From the NCBI RefSeq assembly GCF_030464365.1, contig NZ_VCYI01000002.1:164593-228592 (forward strand): 64,000 nucleotides of DNA, in the 5' to 3' direction. Positions 1 to 9,820 of the stretch are shown in pieces. The notes under the pieces were generated by a model, which searched no databases, was not told the origin of the DNA, and saw only the letters and a list, made by a program, of their open reading frames with translations. The stretch is from Methanoculleus methanifontis. Its GTDB lineage: Archaea; Halobacteriota; Methanomicrobia; Methanomicrobiales; Methanoculleaceae. The stretch's first letter is position 1; the number at the start of each line of letters is the position of its first letter. Both the position numbers and the translations under genes were made by a program.

Positions 1-87
1 CTTGCCGCCGGCGACGGCAAGGCGACGGCATGGGGATGCGACCTCACCGAGAAATACGTAGAGATCAACGGGAAGTATACGACATGA
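1..87 (+). CDS. argJ: ArgJ C-terminus (glutamate N-acetyltransferase / ornithine acetyltransferase), partial
   Basis: Only the last 28 codons are in the window, open from base 1 to a TGA at 85-87. The peptide contains [10 protein letters not shown] and ends NGKYTT, the characteristic end of ArgJ, the bifunctional acetyl-recycling enzyme of arginine synthesis. Its stop codon overlaps the argB start as ATGA, so the two are translationally coupled in an arginine operon entering from the left edge. The rest of the gene lies outside the window. Confidence 0.8.
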   Translation, partial: LAAGDGKATAWGCDLTEKYVEINGKYTT

Positions 88-953
88 AACGAGAAGACGT
101 GCTGATGGAAGCACTCCCCTACATCCAGAAGTTTTACGGCAAGACGATTGTGATCAAACTCGGCGGCCACGCGATGGTCGACCAGAGCATCCTCGAGACG
201 GTGATCCGGGACGCTGTCCTTCTCCGCTACGTCGGGATGAAGGTCGTCCTGGTCCACGGTGGGGGCCCGGAGATCACCGCGAAGATGGAGGCGATGGGGA
301 AAGAGCCCAAATTCGTTGGGGGGCTGCGGATCACGGACGCCGAGACGCTCGAGATCGCCCAGATGGTGCTTGTGGGTAAGATCAACGACGGCATCGTCTC
401 CCTCATCGCGAACTGCGGCACCCGCGCGGTCGGGATCTCCGGCAACGACGGTAACCTCCTCATCGCCCGGAAGATGGAGCCGCAGCGGGTGAAGGTCGGG
501 GAGGTCGAGCAGGAGGTGGACCTCGGCCAGGTCGGCGAGATCGAGGAGGTCGATCCCGAGGTGCTCCACTGCCTCCTCGCCCAGAACTACATCCCGGTGG
601 TGGCCCCGATCGCCATCGACCGGCAGGGCCGGAGCCTGAACATCAACGCCGACACGGCGGCCGCCGAGATCGCGATTGCTCTGGGCGCGTTCAAACTGGT
701 CAACCTCACCGACGTCGACGGGGTGATGGACGCCGACCGGACGACGGTCTACCACCGCCTCGCGCTCACCGAAGCGGAGGCGATGATCGGTGCGGGGGTC
801 ATCGCCGGCGGGATGATCCCGAAACTCGAAGGATGCATGAAAGCGGTCAGGAACGGTGTCGCGAGCGCCCACGTCGTGAACGGCAACCGGGAGCACAACC
901 TGCTCCTCGAGCTCTTCACCGACCAGGGCGTCGGGACGATGCTCACCCTGTAA
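84..953 (+). CDS. argB: Acetylglutamate kinase
   Basis: A 289-residue protein that phosphorylates N-acetyl-L-glutamate with ATP, the second step of the acetylated ornithine pathway. Visible motifs are KLGG at residues 25-28 (phosphate grip), HGGGP at 58-62 (substrate and nucleotide loop) and the LNINAD stretch near residue 195, all standard for the amino acid kinase fold; length is normal for the family. I chose the ATG at 84 rather than an upstream in-frame ATG at 30 because it overlaps the argJ stop (ATGA) and gives the normal family N-terminus ([14 protein letters not shown]). It is followed directly by an oligo-T run. Confidence 0.95.
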   Translation: MKREDVLMEALPYIQKFYGKTIVIKLGGHAMVDQSILETVIRDAVLLRYVGMKVVLVHGGGPEITAKMEAMGKEPKFVGGLRITDAETLEIAQMVLVGKINDGIVSLIANCGTRAVGISGNDGNLLIARKMEPQRVKVGEVEQEVDLGQVGEIEEVDPEVLHCLLAQNYIPVVAPIAIDRQGRSLNINADTAAAEIAIALGAFKLVNLTDVDGVMDADRTTVYHRLALTEAEAMIGAGVIAGGMIPKLEGCMKAVRNGVASAHVVNGNREHNLLLELFTDQGVGTMLTL

Positions 954-967
954 CTCTTTTTTTCCTC
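954..967 (+). terminator. Oligo-T terminator after argB
   Basis: Seven consecutive T at 957-963 just after the argB stop and before the convergent chorismate mutase gene. Archaeal RNA polymerase typically terminates on T-rich stretches without needing a hairpin. Confidence 0.5.
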
Positions 968-1252
968 TCACGGCAGGTTGCCGTCCCCGCTGCACTCCCG
1001 CTGCCGCTCCTCGTTCATCTCGACCAGGATCTCAAAGATCCGACGTACTGCGACCGGGTCGATCCGGCTCTCGACGGCGTAGGTGAAGACCCGGTCGAGG
1101 ACTGTCTTCCGTTGCGCCGGATCATGGATGGAAAGACCCGTCTCCTGCTTGATCCTCGCGACCTGCGTTGCGAGTTTCTGCCGTTCCGCAACCAGATCGA
1201 TGATTCTCTCGTCGATCTCGCGGATCTCGTTCCTGACGGCATCTAGAGTCAT
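968..1252 (-). CDS. aroQ: Chorismate mutase, AroQ type (monofunctional)
   Basis: A 94-residue all-helical protein that should convert chorismate to prephenate on the way to phenylalanine and tyrosine. It has the AroQ pattern: MTLDAVRNEIREIDERI at the start, then Arg24, Lys35 (in RIKQETG) and Arg48 in the places expected for substrate binding, and a third helix ending EEMNEERQ-like. No prephenate dehydratase or dehydrogenase domain is attached. The start at 1252 was chosen over an upstream in-frame ATG at 1333 because the family begins at this point and the upstream extension is proline/glycine-rich and unconserved. Convergent with argB. Confidence 0.85.
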   Translation of the reverse strand: MTLDAVRNEIREIDERIIDLVAERQKLATQVARIKQETGLSIHDPAQRKTVLDRVFTYAVESRIDPVAVRRIFEILVEMNEERQRECSGDGNLP

Positions 1253-1347
1253 ACTACATGATTGACCGCGACCGGGGAATAAACCTGACGGGTCGTGCCC
1301 GGCGAGGCGAAGGATATTATCGTGCCGGGACAAACCTGGTACTGAAT

Positions 1348-1938
1348 ATGCTCGAACGAATACCGCTGCGCGAACGCCGGGATCTCCTGATCGCGTGGCT
1401 TGCCATCTCGGTCGCCTTCACCCTGATCTTCGTCAGGGGCATGGTCTCCCTTGACGTTCTCGTCTTCTACTTCGCGATGTCGCTCGTCACGGTGGGCGTC
1501 GCCTTCGTCCTGCACGAGCTGGCGCATAAGTTCGCCGCGATGCGCTACGGTTACTGGGCCGAGTTCCAGAAGGACAACCAGATGCTCCTCGTCGCCGTGG
1601 TGATGGCGGCGCTCGTCGGGGTCGTCTTTGCGGCGCCGGGAGCGACCTACGTCTACGGAAACGCGACACGGACGGAGAACGGACGGATATCGGCGGCGGG
1701 CCCGATCACGAACCTCCTCCTCTGCATACCGTTTGCGGCGCTGATGCTCTTCGGTGGCGGCGGGCTCCTCGCTCTCGTGGGCCTCGTCGGGCTCCGGATC
1801 AACGCGATGATCGCGACCTTCAACATGCTCCCGATCAGCGTGCTCGACGGACGCAAGATTCTCGCCTGGAACCCGGCTGTCTTTGCCGTGCTCATGGCCG
1901 CCTCCGCCGGGCTCCTCTTCTGGTCGCTCCTCCTCTGA
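1348..1938 (+). CDS. Site-2 protease-like membrane metalloprotease (M50)
   Basis: A 196-residue integral membrane protein with the zinc-binding HELAH motif at residues 56-60 inside a membrane segment and the second M50 signature NMLPISVLDG at 159-168, where the Asp supplies the third ligand. The AAGP motif at 116-119 is also typical. It belongs to the short archaeal M50 proteins with no PDZ domain; substrates are unknown. I prefer the ATG at 1348 because the longer reading from 1258 adds a charged, unconserved leader. It is transcribed away from the chorismate mutase gene and ends in an oligo-T run. Confidence 0.85.
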   Translation: MLERIPLRERRDLLIAWLAISVAFTLIFVRGMVSLDVLVFYFAMSLVTVGVAFVLHELAHKFAAMRYGYWAEFQKDNQMLLVAVVMAALVGVVFAAPGATYVYGNATRTENGRISAAGPITNLLLCIPFAALMLFGGGGLLALVGLVGLRINAMIATFNMLPISVLDGRKILAWNPAVFAVLMAASAGLLFWSLLL

Positions 1939-1948
1939 GGAACAGCCC

Positions 1949-1955
1949 TTTTTTT
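1949..1955 (+). terminator. Oligo-T terminator after the M50 gene
   Basis: Seven T directly after the M50 stop, at the junction with the convergent histidine kinase gene. Confidence 0.45.
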
Positions 1956-4900
1956 CAGGCTTTCTTCAGGGTGAACCGGAACGCCGCGCCGCACTCCGGA
2001 CGGCCCGGTACCCGGTCATCGACCCGGATACGGCCGCCGTAACGCGTAACAAGCATCCGGGTGATGTAGAGCCCGAGGCCCTGGCCGCTTTTGCGCTGTC
2101 TGCTCTGCCCGAACCGCATGAATATGGCTTCTTTCATCACGTCGGGGACCCCTGGCCCCGTGTCCTCGACCGAGACCCGGACTTCGCCGTCGCACTCTTC
2201 AACCCCGATGGTGATCTCGACCTCCGGCCCCCCGAACTTGATGCTGTTACCGATGAGGTTTGTGAAGACTTCGGGAAGGAGCGCGTCGGCCATGACTGCG
2301 AGGTTTGTGCCCTCGTAGCGGATCCGGCTCCCGGAGAAGATCGCGATCTCGTCCCGGATCACCCGATCAAGGTCTACCGGAACGAGCACGGTCGATTCCT
2401 TGTGGATCCGGCGGATGGTCGAGACGTTCCGCAGGATCTCGATGCTTTTGCGGATACTGCTCTGGAGTTTCTGTGCGTAGCCTCTTCCCTCCCCCTCGAG
2501 CATATCGACGAGGAGGTCGGTGTAGAGGCCCGAGACGTTCTCGGCGTTCCTGATGTCGTGGCTGAGGATGTCCAGGTAGAGGTTCGCCTCCCGTTCGGCC
2601 ATCTCCAGCTGCTGGATCAGTATGGTGCGCTCGACGGAATTACCGATCTCCCTCCCGATGGCCGTAAGAAGAGACCGGTCGGCGTCGGTGAACTGGTTGC
2701 CGCTCTTTGCAACCACGTTCAGGGCCCCGATTATCCTGCCGTGCGCTATAATCGGGATGCTGGCGTAGGGGTGCGGTATATCGCCGCCTTCCCTCTGGTA
2801 GCGGAGATCCGGAGACTCGTCGAAGAAGAGCGGCTCTCCCACTACCAGTGCCGTTGCGTAGGGCTCCGCGGCGATATCCGGGATGCACGGGTATGCGGGG
2901 AACCCCTCCGGGAGGCCCTGTACGCAGACGAGCCGTGCGCTCTGCCCCCCCGGCTCGATCAGGTAGATGCCGCCGCCGGCGAGATCGAGGAGGGCGAGGA
3001 CTGCCGCGAGCACCCTCTCCAGCGCCTCCTCGATGTCCGTTGCGGACGCCGATACGCCGATGATCCGGTTTAAGACCGAGAGCTCGCGATTATGGGCCTG
3101 GATCTCGGCTTCGGCCTCTTTCTGGCTGGTGATGTCGGTGAACGAAGCCGTGATACAGAGGGGAACCCCATCGCCGTCCCGGACCAGAATCCCGGAGAAC
3201 ATGGCGTAAAACACCGTGCCGTCCCGCCTTCTGCCGATCCGCTCGCCGGTATACCTGCCGGTGCGGGCAACTTTCTCAAACGTGTTCCGGGCCTCCTCCT
3301 CGTTCTGCCAGAGTTCCGTGACCGGCTTCCCGATCGCCTCGGCGGGGGAGCCGTAGCCCCACATGGTGAGAAACGCCTGGTTGACGTAGGTCAGGCGGCC
3401 GTCGAGGTCGGCGACGGTGAACGCGCTCGGCGACGACGCTATCGCCATATCCCTGATCCGGAGTTCCTGCTCGGCCAGCTTGCGTTCGGTGATGTCGATC
3501 CCCGAACCCATGGTGCAGATCCGCCTGCCCGCTTCATCGGTGACGACGGAGAGGACGAGTTGCATGGGGAAGGTCGAGCCGTCTTTTCGTCGCGATTTCA
3601 CCTCGCCCGACCAGGCGCCGTTCCGGACGAGTTCCTCTCGGATCTGGCCCATCTCCCCCGGGTCCCCCCAGAGCACCGAGACGTTCTGCCCGACGATCTC
3701 CTCCTCCTCCCACCCGTGTATGGCGAGAGAGGCGCGGTTGGCGTAGATGATCTTCCCGTCGTGGTCGGAAAGCGAGATGCCTTCGAGCGCCGAGGCTATC
3801 GCCATATCCTTGATCCAGAGTTCGAGTTCGGCCTGCCGCTGCCGGGTCACGTCGCGGAGGAAGTAGAGCGTTCCGGTAACCCGTCCGGAATCGTCGTGTA
3901 AGGTGCTGAGCGTCTCGTCGACGGATATGACCTCGCCGCTCCTCTTGTAGTGGCTGACGACGCCGCGCCAGGTTCCTGACGATCCGAGAGCGTTTTTCGC
4001 CGCCTCTTCGTCTTCCGGACGGAGCCACTCGACGGTGAAGAGTTCCGAGGCGTGCCGGCCGAGCGCCTCACCGAGAGGGAGACCGTAAAGGCGCTCTGCT
4101 GCCGGGTTCATGTAGGTGATCCGTCCATCCGTGTCGGCCGCTATCACGGCGTCCTCCACCTGCGAGAGCACCTGGGACTGGAACCGGAGTTGCTCTTCCG
4201 CCCGTTTCCGTTCGGTGACATCGCGGCTGATCCCGAGCAGGTTCCGGACGGTGCCGTCGCTTCCCGGCATCGGGATGAGGCGCGTCTCGAGCCAGAAACC
4301 GCCGTCGTCTCCGCCGGGTATCAGGGTCTCCTCGGTGAAGATCTCCCCGGGCGATTCCGTTGCAGCCCGGATCATCGTAGTCCATCGATCCGCAACGGGA
4401 GGTGGAAACAGTTCCCCGATGTTCTTTCCCTGCAGGCTCTCCGGGTCTGCGCCGACCAGGCGGCCCCCGGCACTGTTCACGTAGAGGACGTTCCCTTCTA
4501 TGCTGATGAGGAAGATGACGTCCGGCGCCAGTTCCGCCAGCGTCCGGTGGCGCTCCTCGCTCTCCCGGAGCGCCCGGGCCATGCGTGTCTCCTCGCTGAT
4601 ATCGACGGCGGTGGCCATGATGCAGATCGGGGTTCCGGAATCATCCTTGAGGAGCGTCGCGGTCACGTGGGCAACAAACTCCGTTCCGTCGGCCTTCTTG
4701 CCGGTCAGTTCTCCGGTAGCCCTCCCCCGTTCCGCGAACGTCGCAAGCACCCGCTCGACCTTGGCCGGTTCCACCCAGAATTCCGTGAGATGCCGGCCGA
4801 TAACCTCCCCCGGGTCGGTCAGCCCGCCCAGTGCGAGCAGTGATGGGTTGACGTGCGTGATGTAGCCGTCGAGGTCCGCGATGGCGATCGCGGCAAACGA

Positions 4901-6052
4901 CGACTCAAGCGAGATCTTCCCGATCAGGAGTTCTCGCTCCGTGCGTTTCCGTTCCGTGATATCGGTATGCGTCCCCGCGATCCGGAGCGGCATCCCGTGG
5001 TTGTCGCGTTCGACCACCTGGAGCCGGTCGAGCACGTAGACCCACTCTCCCGATGCGGACTTCATCCGGAACTCCATCTCGCAGCGGTCGCGAACTCCTG
5101 CGGCCATCCCGGTGAGGGTCGCCTCGACGCGATCGCGGTCCTCCGGGTGGACGAGCGCGAGGATGGCGGGGAGCGTGGGCGCGAACGCCCCGGGTTCATA
5201 GCCGAGCATCGTGAAGGTCCGCGGGCTGTAGTAGATCGTGCCGGCGCCGACGTCCCAGTCGACCAGTCCGTCCTCTGCCGCCGAGAGCGCCAGGTTCAGC
5301 CGTTTTTCGCTCTCCTGCAGCGCTCGCTCCGCGCGGTTCCGCTCGGTCACGTCGAGGAGCGACATCACCGAGCGGGCCGTCCCCGGGATCAGGCCGATGG
5401 TGGCCTCGACGGCGTGAAGGGTGCCGGAACGGTCGATGAACGTGAAGGAGTAGTTCTTCGGCGCGGCTGCAGGATCCCTCCGGCGGAGGTTGTGGTACTC
5501 CATGATCTGCCGGCATTCTTCCCCCGGGGCGATGAAATCGGCCAAACGCTTTACTCCGGTGACATCCTGCCGCGGATACCCGGAGAGCCGCTCGAACTCG
5601 GTGTTCGCCACTGAGATAGTGCCGTCGCCTTCGATGAGGATCGTCGCCGTCCCGGTGTACTCGACGATTGCCTCGTAATCCCCGGTGTCAGGGGCTTCCC
5701 GGAGCCGGAGCACCCAGTTCTTCCCGGACGGCGTTCTCCACCCCGAGCAGCGGTATCCCCGTTCTCCACCGTCCGGGCCCCTGAACCGGCACTCGAACTC
5801 CAGCGTCCCGTTTCCGGGTGCTGCAAGAATTTTATCGGCAAGATCGCTCACCGCCCCCGCCTGCCCGGGTTCGGTCTCATGCACGCCGAGCATCCGGCGG
5901 GAGGCCGTATTCACCCAGATTATGCGGGCATCCTCATCAAGCACCAGGACCGCGTCTTCCATACCTTCGAGTACCCGGTAGTCCGGCTGCGCGCCGTGCA
6001 GACGCTCCGGAGGGTCGACGGGGGCCACGCTCGGTTTCTCCTGCTGCCCCAA
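1955..6052 (-). CDS. Very large multi-PAS/GAF sensor histidine kinase
   Basis: A 1,365-residue protein with no convincing membrane segment, so probably a soluble sensor. Eight PAS repeats can be counted by their recurrent N-terminal pattern (for example EDAVLVLDEDARIIWVN, AIAIADLDGYITHVN, EDAVIAADTDGRITYMN), several followed by PAC-type tails ending DITERKR. A GAF domain follows from about residue 990, then a phospho-acceptor helix with SHDIRN near residue 1165, and a HATPase with NLIGNSIKF (N box, near 1267) and EDTGPGVPD (G1 box). Methanomicrobial genomes are rich in such kinases. No response regulator is adjacent. The start at 6052 is a TTG; the first in-frame ATG is at 5962, inside the first PAS, so the exact start is uncertain. 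Confidence 0.88.
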   Translation of the reverse strand: MGQQEKPSVAPVDPPERLHGAQPDYRVLEGMEDAVLVLDEDARIIWVNTASRRMLGVHETEPGQAGAVSDLADKILAAPGNGTLEFECRFRGPDGGERGYRCSGWRTPSGKNWVLRLREAPDTGDYEAIVEYTGTATILIEGDGTISVANTEFERLSGYPRQDVTGVKRLADFIAPGEECRQIMEYHNLRRRDPAAAPKNYSFTFIDRSGTLHAVEATIGLIPGTARSVMSLLDVTERNRAERALQESEKRLNLALSAAEDGLVDWDVGAGTIYYSPRTFTMLGYEPGAFAPTLPAILALVHPEDRDRVEATLTGMAAGVRDRCEMEFRMKSASGEWVYVLDRLQVVERDNHGMPLRIAGTHTDITERKRTERELLIGKISLESSFAAIAIADLDGYITHVNPSLLALGGLTDPGEVIGRHLTEFWVEPAKVERVLATFAERGRATGELTGKKADGTEFVAHVTATLLKDDSGTPICIMATAVDISEETRMARALRESEERHRTLAELAPDVIFLISIEGNVLYVNSAGGRLVGADPESLQGKNIGELFPPPVADRWTTMIRAATESPGEIFTEETLIPGGDDGGFWLETRLIPMPGSDGTVRNLLGISRDVTERKRAEEQLRFQSQVLSQVEDAVIAADTDGRITYMNPAAERLYGLPLGEALGRHASELFTVEWLRPEDEEAAKNALGSSGTWRGVVSHYKRSGEVISVDETLSTLHDDSGRVTGTLYFLRDVTRQRQAELELWIKDMAIASALEGISLSDHDGKIIYANRASLAIHGWEEEEIVGQNVSVLWGDPGEMGQIREELVRNGAWSGEVKSRRKDGSTFPMQLVLSVVTDEAGRRICTMGSGIDITERKLAEQELRIRDMAIASSPSAFTVADLDGRLTYVNQAFLTMWGYGSPAEAIGKPVTELWQNEEEARNTFEKVARTGRYTGERIGRRRDGTVFYAMFSGILVRDGDGVPLCITASFTDITSQKEAEAEIQAHNRELSVLNRIIGVSASATDIEEALERVLAAVLALLDLAGGGIYLIEPGGQSARLVCVQGLPEGFPAYPCIPDIAAEPYATALVVGEPLFFDESPDLRYQREGGDIPHPYASIPIIAHGRIIGALNVVAKSGNQFTDADRSLLTAIGREIGNSVERTILIQQLEMAEREANLYLDILSHDIRNAENVSGLYTDLLVDMLEGEGRGYAQKLQSSIRKSIEILRNVSTIRRIHKESTVLVPVDLDRVIRDEIAIFSGSRIRYEGTNLAVMADALLPEVFTNLIGNSIKFGGPEVEITIGVEECDGEVRVSVEDTGPGVPDVMKEAIFMRFGQSRQRKSGQGLGLYITRMLVTRYGGRIRVDDRVPGRPECGAAFRFTLKKA

Positions 6053-6231
6053 GATGCATCTTGCGGGCTGGTATTGAATATGAAGATTGTCAAAACGTAT
6101 TAATCTGTTCCGGTTGCTGGATAGGGGGAAAAAATATTAATCCGTGCGGCCGTGGCGGAGCGGGGTATCGTGCCCGGGGCCGGTGCAATGGAAACATTCT
6201 TTGCCCGGCCGCCGCACGAGGAAAACAGGAG

Positions 6232-6852
6232 TCAGGTTTTCACATCTTCCGGATCCTGCAGGCCGGAAAGGCGGGCGACTACGTCACGCCCTTTCTCCCG
6301 CGCCTCCGTGAGCGCTGTAGGGTGCCCCGCGATCCCGCCGTAGCGGTCGAGATCGTTTGCGATGACGTTGTCCCAGTACTCGAACCCGGTGGTGTTGAAG
6401 AAGGCGGTGATTGCCGGGAACGCCGCGTCGAAGACGTTTTCCCACCCGAGCCCCGCGGTCGAGACGAATATCCCCTTGTGGCGGCGGATATGCTCGGCCG
6501 TGTAGTAGAGGTTCTTTTTGATGAACTTGCGCGCCCAGAGGTACTGGGCGCGGTCGATCAGTCCCTTCGCCTCCGCCGTGATCCCCATCGAATAGATGGG
6601 GGAAGCAAGGACAATGACGTCGGCATCGCCGATCTTCTCAAAGACCTCCGTGAGATCGTCTTTGAGGACGCAGACCCCCGTTTTATGGCAGGCGTTGCAC
6701 CCCTGGCACGAGGCGTATTCGAGCGGCCGCAGAACGATCTTCTCGACATCCGCCCCCGCCTCGCGGGCGCCCTCAAGCACGGCGTCGAGCAGCGTCTCGG
6801 TGTTCCCGTGCCGCCGTGGGCTGCCGGAGATGCCGAGGACGTTTACGGTCAT
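6232..6852 (-). CDS. Iron-sulfur flavoprotein (Isf type, NADPH-dependent FMN reductase fold)
   Basis: A 206-residue flavodoxin-like protein. The FMN phosphate loop GSPRRHGNT lies at residues 10-18, and the compact Cys cluster CX2CX2CX5C at Cys49, 52, 55 and 61 matches the 4Fe-4S site of methanogen iron-sulfur flavoproteins, which pass electrons from ferredoxin to O2 or peroxide. LASPIYSMG is the usual flavin-side loop. Its ATG at 6852 overlaps the stop of the upstream paralogue (ATGA), so the two are one operon. The open frame continues upstream to 7281, but that part is antisense to the paralogue. Confidence 0.88.
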   Translation of the reverse strand: MTVNVLGISGSPRRHGNTETLLDAVLEGAREAGADVEKIVLRPLEYASCQGCNACHKTGVCVLKDDLTEVFEKIGDADVIVLASPIYSMGITAEAKGLIDRAQYLWARKFIKKNLYYTAEHIRRHKGIFVSTAGLGWENVFDAAFPAITAFFNTTGFEYWDNVIANDLDRYGGIAGHPTALTEAREKGRDVVARLSGLQDPEDVKT

Positions 6853-7460
6853 GCCGCCCCGACCTCCCGCAGGTGCGCAACAACCTCCCGTGCCAGGCTC
6901 TCCGCGTCGTCCTTCGCCGTGGGGTGACGGGCGATCGCGCCCTTCTCGTCGACCCCGTTCACCATCAGGTACCGGAGATCTTTGTTTCCGATGTCTACGA
7001 CGTGGAAGAAGCATTTCACCGACGGGATCGCCGCATCGAAGACGTAATCCCAGTTCTGCCCGGCGGTCGAGAGGAAGATGCCCATCCTTTTTCCTTTCCG
7101 CTCCGGCGGGACGACCGGGAGGTGGAGGACGTACTTCCGGGAGCGGAAGACCTGCGCCCGGTCGACCAGCACCTTCGCCTGCGCGGCAAGCCCCATGCAG
7201 TAGATAGGGGACGCGAGGACAATGCAGTCGGCCGCGATGATCCGGTCGTGGACGTAGTCCATGTAGTCCCGCTGGACGCACCGGTTGAGCGTCTCACAGA
7301 TGTTGCACCCGCGGCAGGGCCTGATGTCGGCCTCGGCGACGACGATCTTCTCGACCGCGGCCCCTTCGGCCTCCATCGCCGCGAGCACCCAGTCGAGGAG
7401 GGTCTCGGAGTTGCCGTGGCGGCGGGGCGAAGCCGCAAACGCGAGGACGTCTATGGTCAT
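6849..7460 (-). CDS. Iron-sulfur flavoprotein (Isf type), paralogue of its neighbour
   Basis: A 203-residue protein with the same layout as the downstream gene: ASPRRHGNS at residues 10-18 for FMN and Cys49, 52, 55, 61 for the 4Fe-4S cluster. The two align along their length (LASPIYCMG, STAGQNW versus STAGLGW), so they arose by tandem duplication and may form a heteromer. Translational coupling by a 4-base ATGA overlap supports this. The role is probably oxygen or peroxide detoxification, as shown for the Methanosarcina family member; this is inference here. Confidence 0.88.
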   Translation of the reverse strand: MTIDVLAFAASPRRHGNSETLLDWVLAAMEAEGAAVEKIVVAEADIRPCRGCNICETLNRCVQRDYMDYVHDRIIAADCIVLASPIYCMGLAAQAKVLVDRAQVFRSRKYVLHLPVVPPERKGKRMGIFLSTAGQNWDYVFDAAIPSVKCFFHVVDIGNKDLRYLMVNGVDEKGAIARHPTAKDDAESLAREVVAHLREVGAA

Positions 7461-7506
7461 ATATGATGTGTTGTCCCGGCGAAGGCAAAAAACGTGCCGG
7501 GATTTT

Positions 7507-9000
7507 TCACTGCATCTTCTCCTGCGACAGCCCGATCGCGAGCGTGTAGCAGAGGCCGATCATCACGAGCATGAACGGGAACGCCGCGGTGATCGCCATC
7601 ACCTGGAGAGCGTCAAGCCCCCCGGTGAGGAGGAGGACGATCGCGACGGCGGAGAGGGAGAGGCCCCAGACGACCTTCTTGTAGTTCGGGACGACCAGGC
7701 CCCCGCCCGATGTGAGCGAGCCGAGGACGACCGTCGCGGAGTCCGCCGATGTGACGAAAAAGACGATCAGGAGAAGTATCGCGGCGAGCGAGAGGAGTCC
7801 TGTGAGGGGGTAATGTTCGAGGAACGCGAAGAGGGCGAGCGAGACGTCCTCTCCCGCGACGGCGGCGATGCCCGCTCCCTCTTCGAGTTCGAGGTGCAGC
7901 GCCGATCCCCCGAAGATCGTGAACCAGACAAAGGTAAAGAGGGTAGGAACCGTGAGGACGGTCAGGACGAACTCCCGGATCGTCCGGCCCCGTGATATCC
8001 GGGCGATGAAGAGCCCCACGAACGGCGACCACGAGATCCACCATGCCCAGTAAAAGACCGTCCAGTCCCTGCTCCACTCGAACCCCGCGAACGGGTAGGA
8101 CTGGAGGCTCAGGTCGATGATGTTGTTGATGTAGCCGCCGAGGGTGGAGGCGAAGACGTTGAGGACGTAAGGCGGCGATCCGAGGGCGAGGACGAGGAAG
8201 AGAAGCACCGTCGCCAGGACGATGTTGAATTTCGAGAGGACCTGGACGCCTTTCTCCACCCCGAGGATCGCGGATGCCATGAAGAGCGCCGTCGCGATGA
8301 GGATGATCCCGATGGTGACGGATATCGCGGACGAGAGCCCGTAGAGATGGGTGAGCCCGCTGTGGATCTGGAGGGCGCCGAACCCGAGCGACGTCGCGGT
8401 CCCGAAGACCGTCGCGAAGACCGCGAGCACATCCACCATCTTCCCGGCGGCCCCGTATATCCGCTCGCCGAGAACCGGGTAGAAACAGGAGCTGATCAGG
8501 GCGGGCATCCCGCGCCGGAACGAGAAATACGCAATAGAAAGGCTGACGATGGTGTAGATCGCCCACGGGTGAATCCCCCAGTGGAAGAACGCGTAGCGCA
8601 TGGCGAACGCGGCGGCGTCGGGGGATGCGGCGTCGATGAAGGGGGGCGGCTGGAGGAAGTGGACGAGCGGTTCGGAGACTCCCCAGAAGAGGAGCCCGAT
8701 CCCCATCCCGGCGGCAAAGAGCATCGCGATCCAGCCGAAGAATCCGTATTGCGGCCGTTCTGCGTCATAGCCGAGTTTGATCGTCCCGTAGCGCGAGAGC
8801 GCGAGTGCGAGCGCGAAGACGAGGAAGAAGAAGACCGAGATGAGGTAGAGCCAGCTGAAGTTGTCGAGGATCGCGGCGTGGACCGCGGACGAGCCCGAAT
8901 CAAGGAGGTCGGGCCTCGTGACCCCGAACCCGATGAAGAAGAGGATGATCCCGGCGGAGAGGAGGAAGACCCCCTCCCTCCGGAGATACTCACGAAGCAT
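7507..9000 (-). CDS. BCCT-family transporter (glycine betaine/carnitine/choline type)
   Basis: A 497-residue protein with about 12 membrane segments. The BCCT signature is clear around residues 315-335 (WAWWISWSPFVGLF followed by ARISRGRTIREF), as are the FFHWGIHPWAIY stretch and TSADSATVV near the end. Such carriers take up osmoprotectants with Na+ or H+. The ATG at 9000 overlaps the end of the UspA-type gene by 11 bases, so they are co-transcribed. The short N- and C-terminal tails argue against a long osmosensing C-terminal domain as in BetP. The exact substrate cannot be told from sequence. Confidence 0.9.
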   Translation of the reverse strand: MLREYLRREGVFLLSAGIILFFIGFGVTRPDLLDSGSSAVHAAILDNFSWLYLISVFFFLVFALALALSRYGTIKLGYDAERPQYGFFGWIAMLFAAGMGIGLLFWGVSEPLVHFLQPPPFIDAASPDAAAFAMRYAFFHWGIHPWAIYTIVSLSIAYFSFRRGMPALISSCFYPVLGERIYGAAGKMVDVLAVFATVFGTATSLGFGALQIHSGLTHLYGLSSAISVTIGIILIATALFMASAILGVEKGVQVLSKFNIVLATVLLFLVLALGSPPYVLNVFASTLGGYINNIIDLSLQSYPFAGFEWSRDWTVFYWAWWISWSPFVGLFIARISRGRTIREFVLTVLTVPTLFTFVWFTIFGGSALHLELEEGAGIAAVAGEDVSLALFAFLEHYPLTGLLSLAAILLLIVFFVTSADSATVVLGSLTSGGGLVVPNYKKVVWGLSLSAVAIVLLLTGGLDALQVMAITAAFPFMLVMIGLCYTLAIGLSQEKMQ

Positions 9001-9820
9001 TGCGTCTCCCCGGTTGTGGCACGAGGAATATCGAAGCCCTCGACCCGGTCACGATCCGCTCCGCCGTGTACCCCATCGGGGCGGAGAGAAACGCCGCGCT
9101 CTTCCTCCCGAGGACGACGACGTCGGCCTCGATCTGGTCGGAGACATACAGCACCTGCGCGGCGGGGTCTCCGATCTGCTGCTCGACGGTGACGCGCCCG
9201 AAGTACGGGCGGAGTTCTTCCGCCACCGTGCCGAGTTCTCTCTCGACGGCCTCCCGCCGAACCCGCTCCGCCAGCGGATCGGCCATCCTCCCCCTGACGT
9301 GGAGGACGTGGCACCAGGCTCCCGCGAACTCCATCACGTAGGGGAGCGTGCGAACGGACGCCTCGCCGAGGTCGGTCGCGTAGAGGACGTTGAGGTCACT
9401 ATGGCCGGGGTCCGCCCCGTCGTCGGGCAGGCGGGGCCGGACTTTGTGGACGAATACGGGAACGTCGGCAAGCCGGAGGAGATCCCGCGAGACGCTCCCG
9501 AGAAGCATCGTCTCGATGTGCCACCGCCGTTTCGCCTTCATGTAGATGCCGTCGGCACCCTCGAGGAGGGCCGTCTCCGCGATTGCCGAGGCAATATGGC
9601 CCTCTCCGGTCTTTACCTCCACGACGAGCCCCGTCTCTTCGAGCGCCTCCGATAGAAGCGTGAGCCACGAGAGGTCGGCTCCCCGGAAGAACGAACCGGG
9701 CTCGTTCACGTGGTAGAGGCAGACCGAGTTCGCCCCGAGGGTTTTGAGGATCTTTCCGGCCTTCCTCACCTCTTCGGGCCTCTCTCCGTAGGCGACCGGA
9801 ATCAGCGTTTTCTCAAACAT
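8990..9820 (-). CDS. Tandem universal stress protein (two UspA domains)
   Basis: A 276-residue protein with two Usp halves (about 1-140 and 145-276). The first starts FEKTLIPVAYG, the second LNVLYATDLGEASV, and the second ends with a degenerate nucleotide-binding loop (VLGRKSAAFLSAPMGYTAERI). It is coupled to the BCCT transporter by an 11-base overlap. Usp domains fused to or encoded beside transporters often modulate them in response to energy status; here that is inference from the operon. Confidence 0.85.
   Translation of the reverse strand: MFEKTLIPVAYGERPEEVRKAGKILKTLGANSVCLYHVNEPGSFFRGADLSWLTLLSEALEETGLVVEVKTGEGHIASAIAETALLEGADGIYMKAKRRWHIETMLLGSVSRDLLRLADVPVFVHKVRPRLPDDGADPGHSDLNVLYATDLGEASVRTLPYVMEFAGAWCHVLHVRGRMADPLAERVRREAVERELGTVAEELRPYFGRVTVEQQIGDPAAQVLYVSDQIEADVVVLGRKSAAFLSAPMGYTAERIVTGSRASIFLVPQPGRRNAS

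Noticed and set aside
6152..6231. Small ORF between the kinase and flavoprotein genes
   Set aside because: Short frame over the promoter region of the kinase with no conservation signal; not supported.
1883..6927. Large frames antisense to the histidine kinase
   Set aside because: High-GC genes give long open frames on the opposite strand; none shows a domain.
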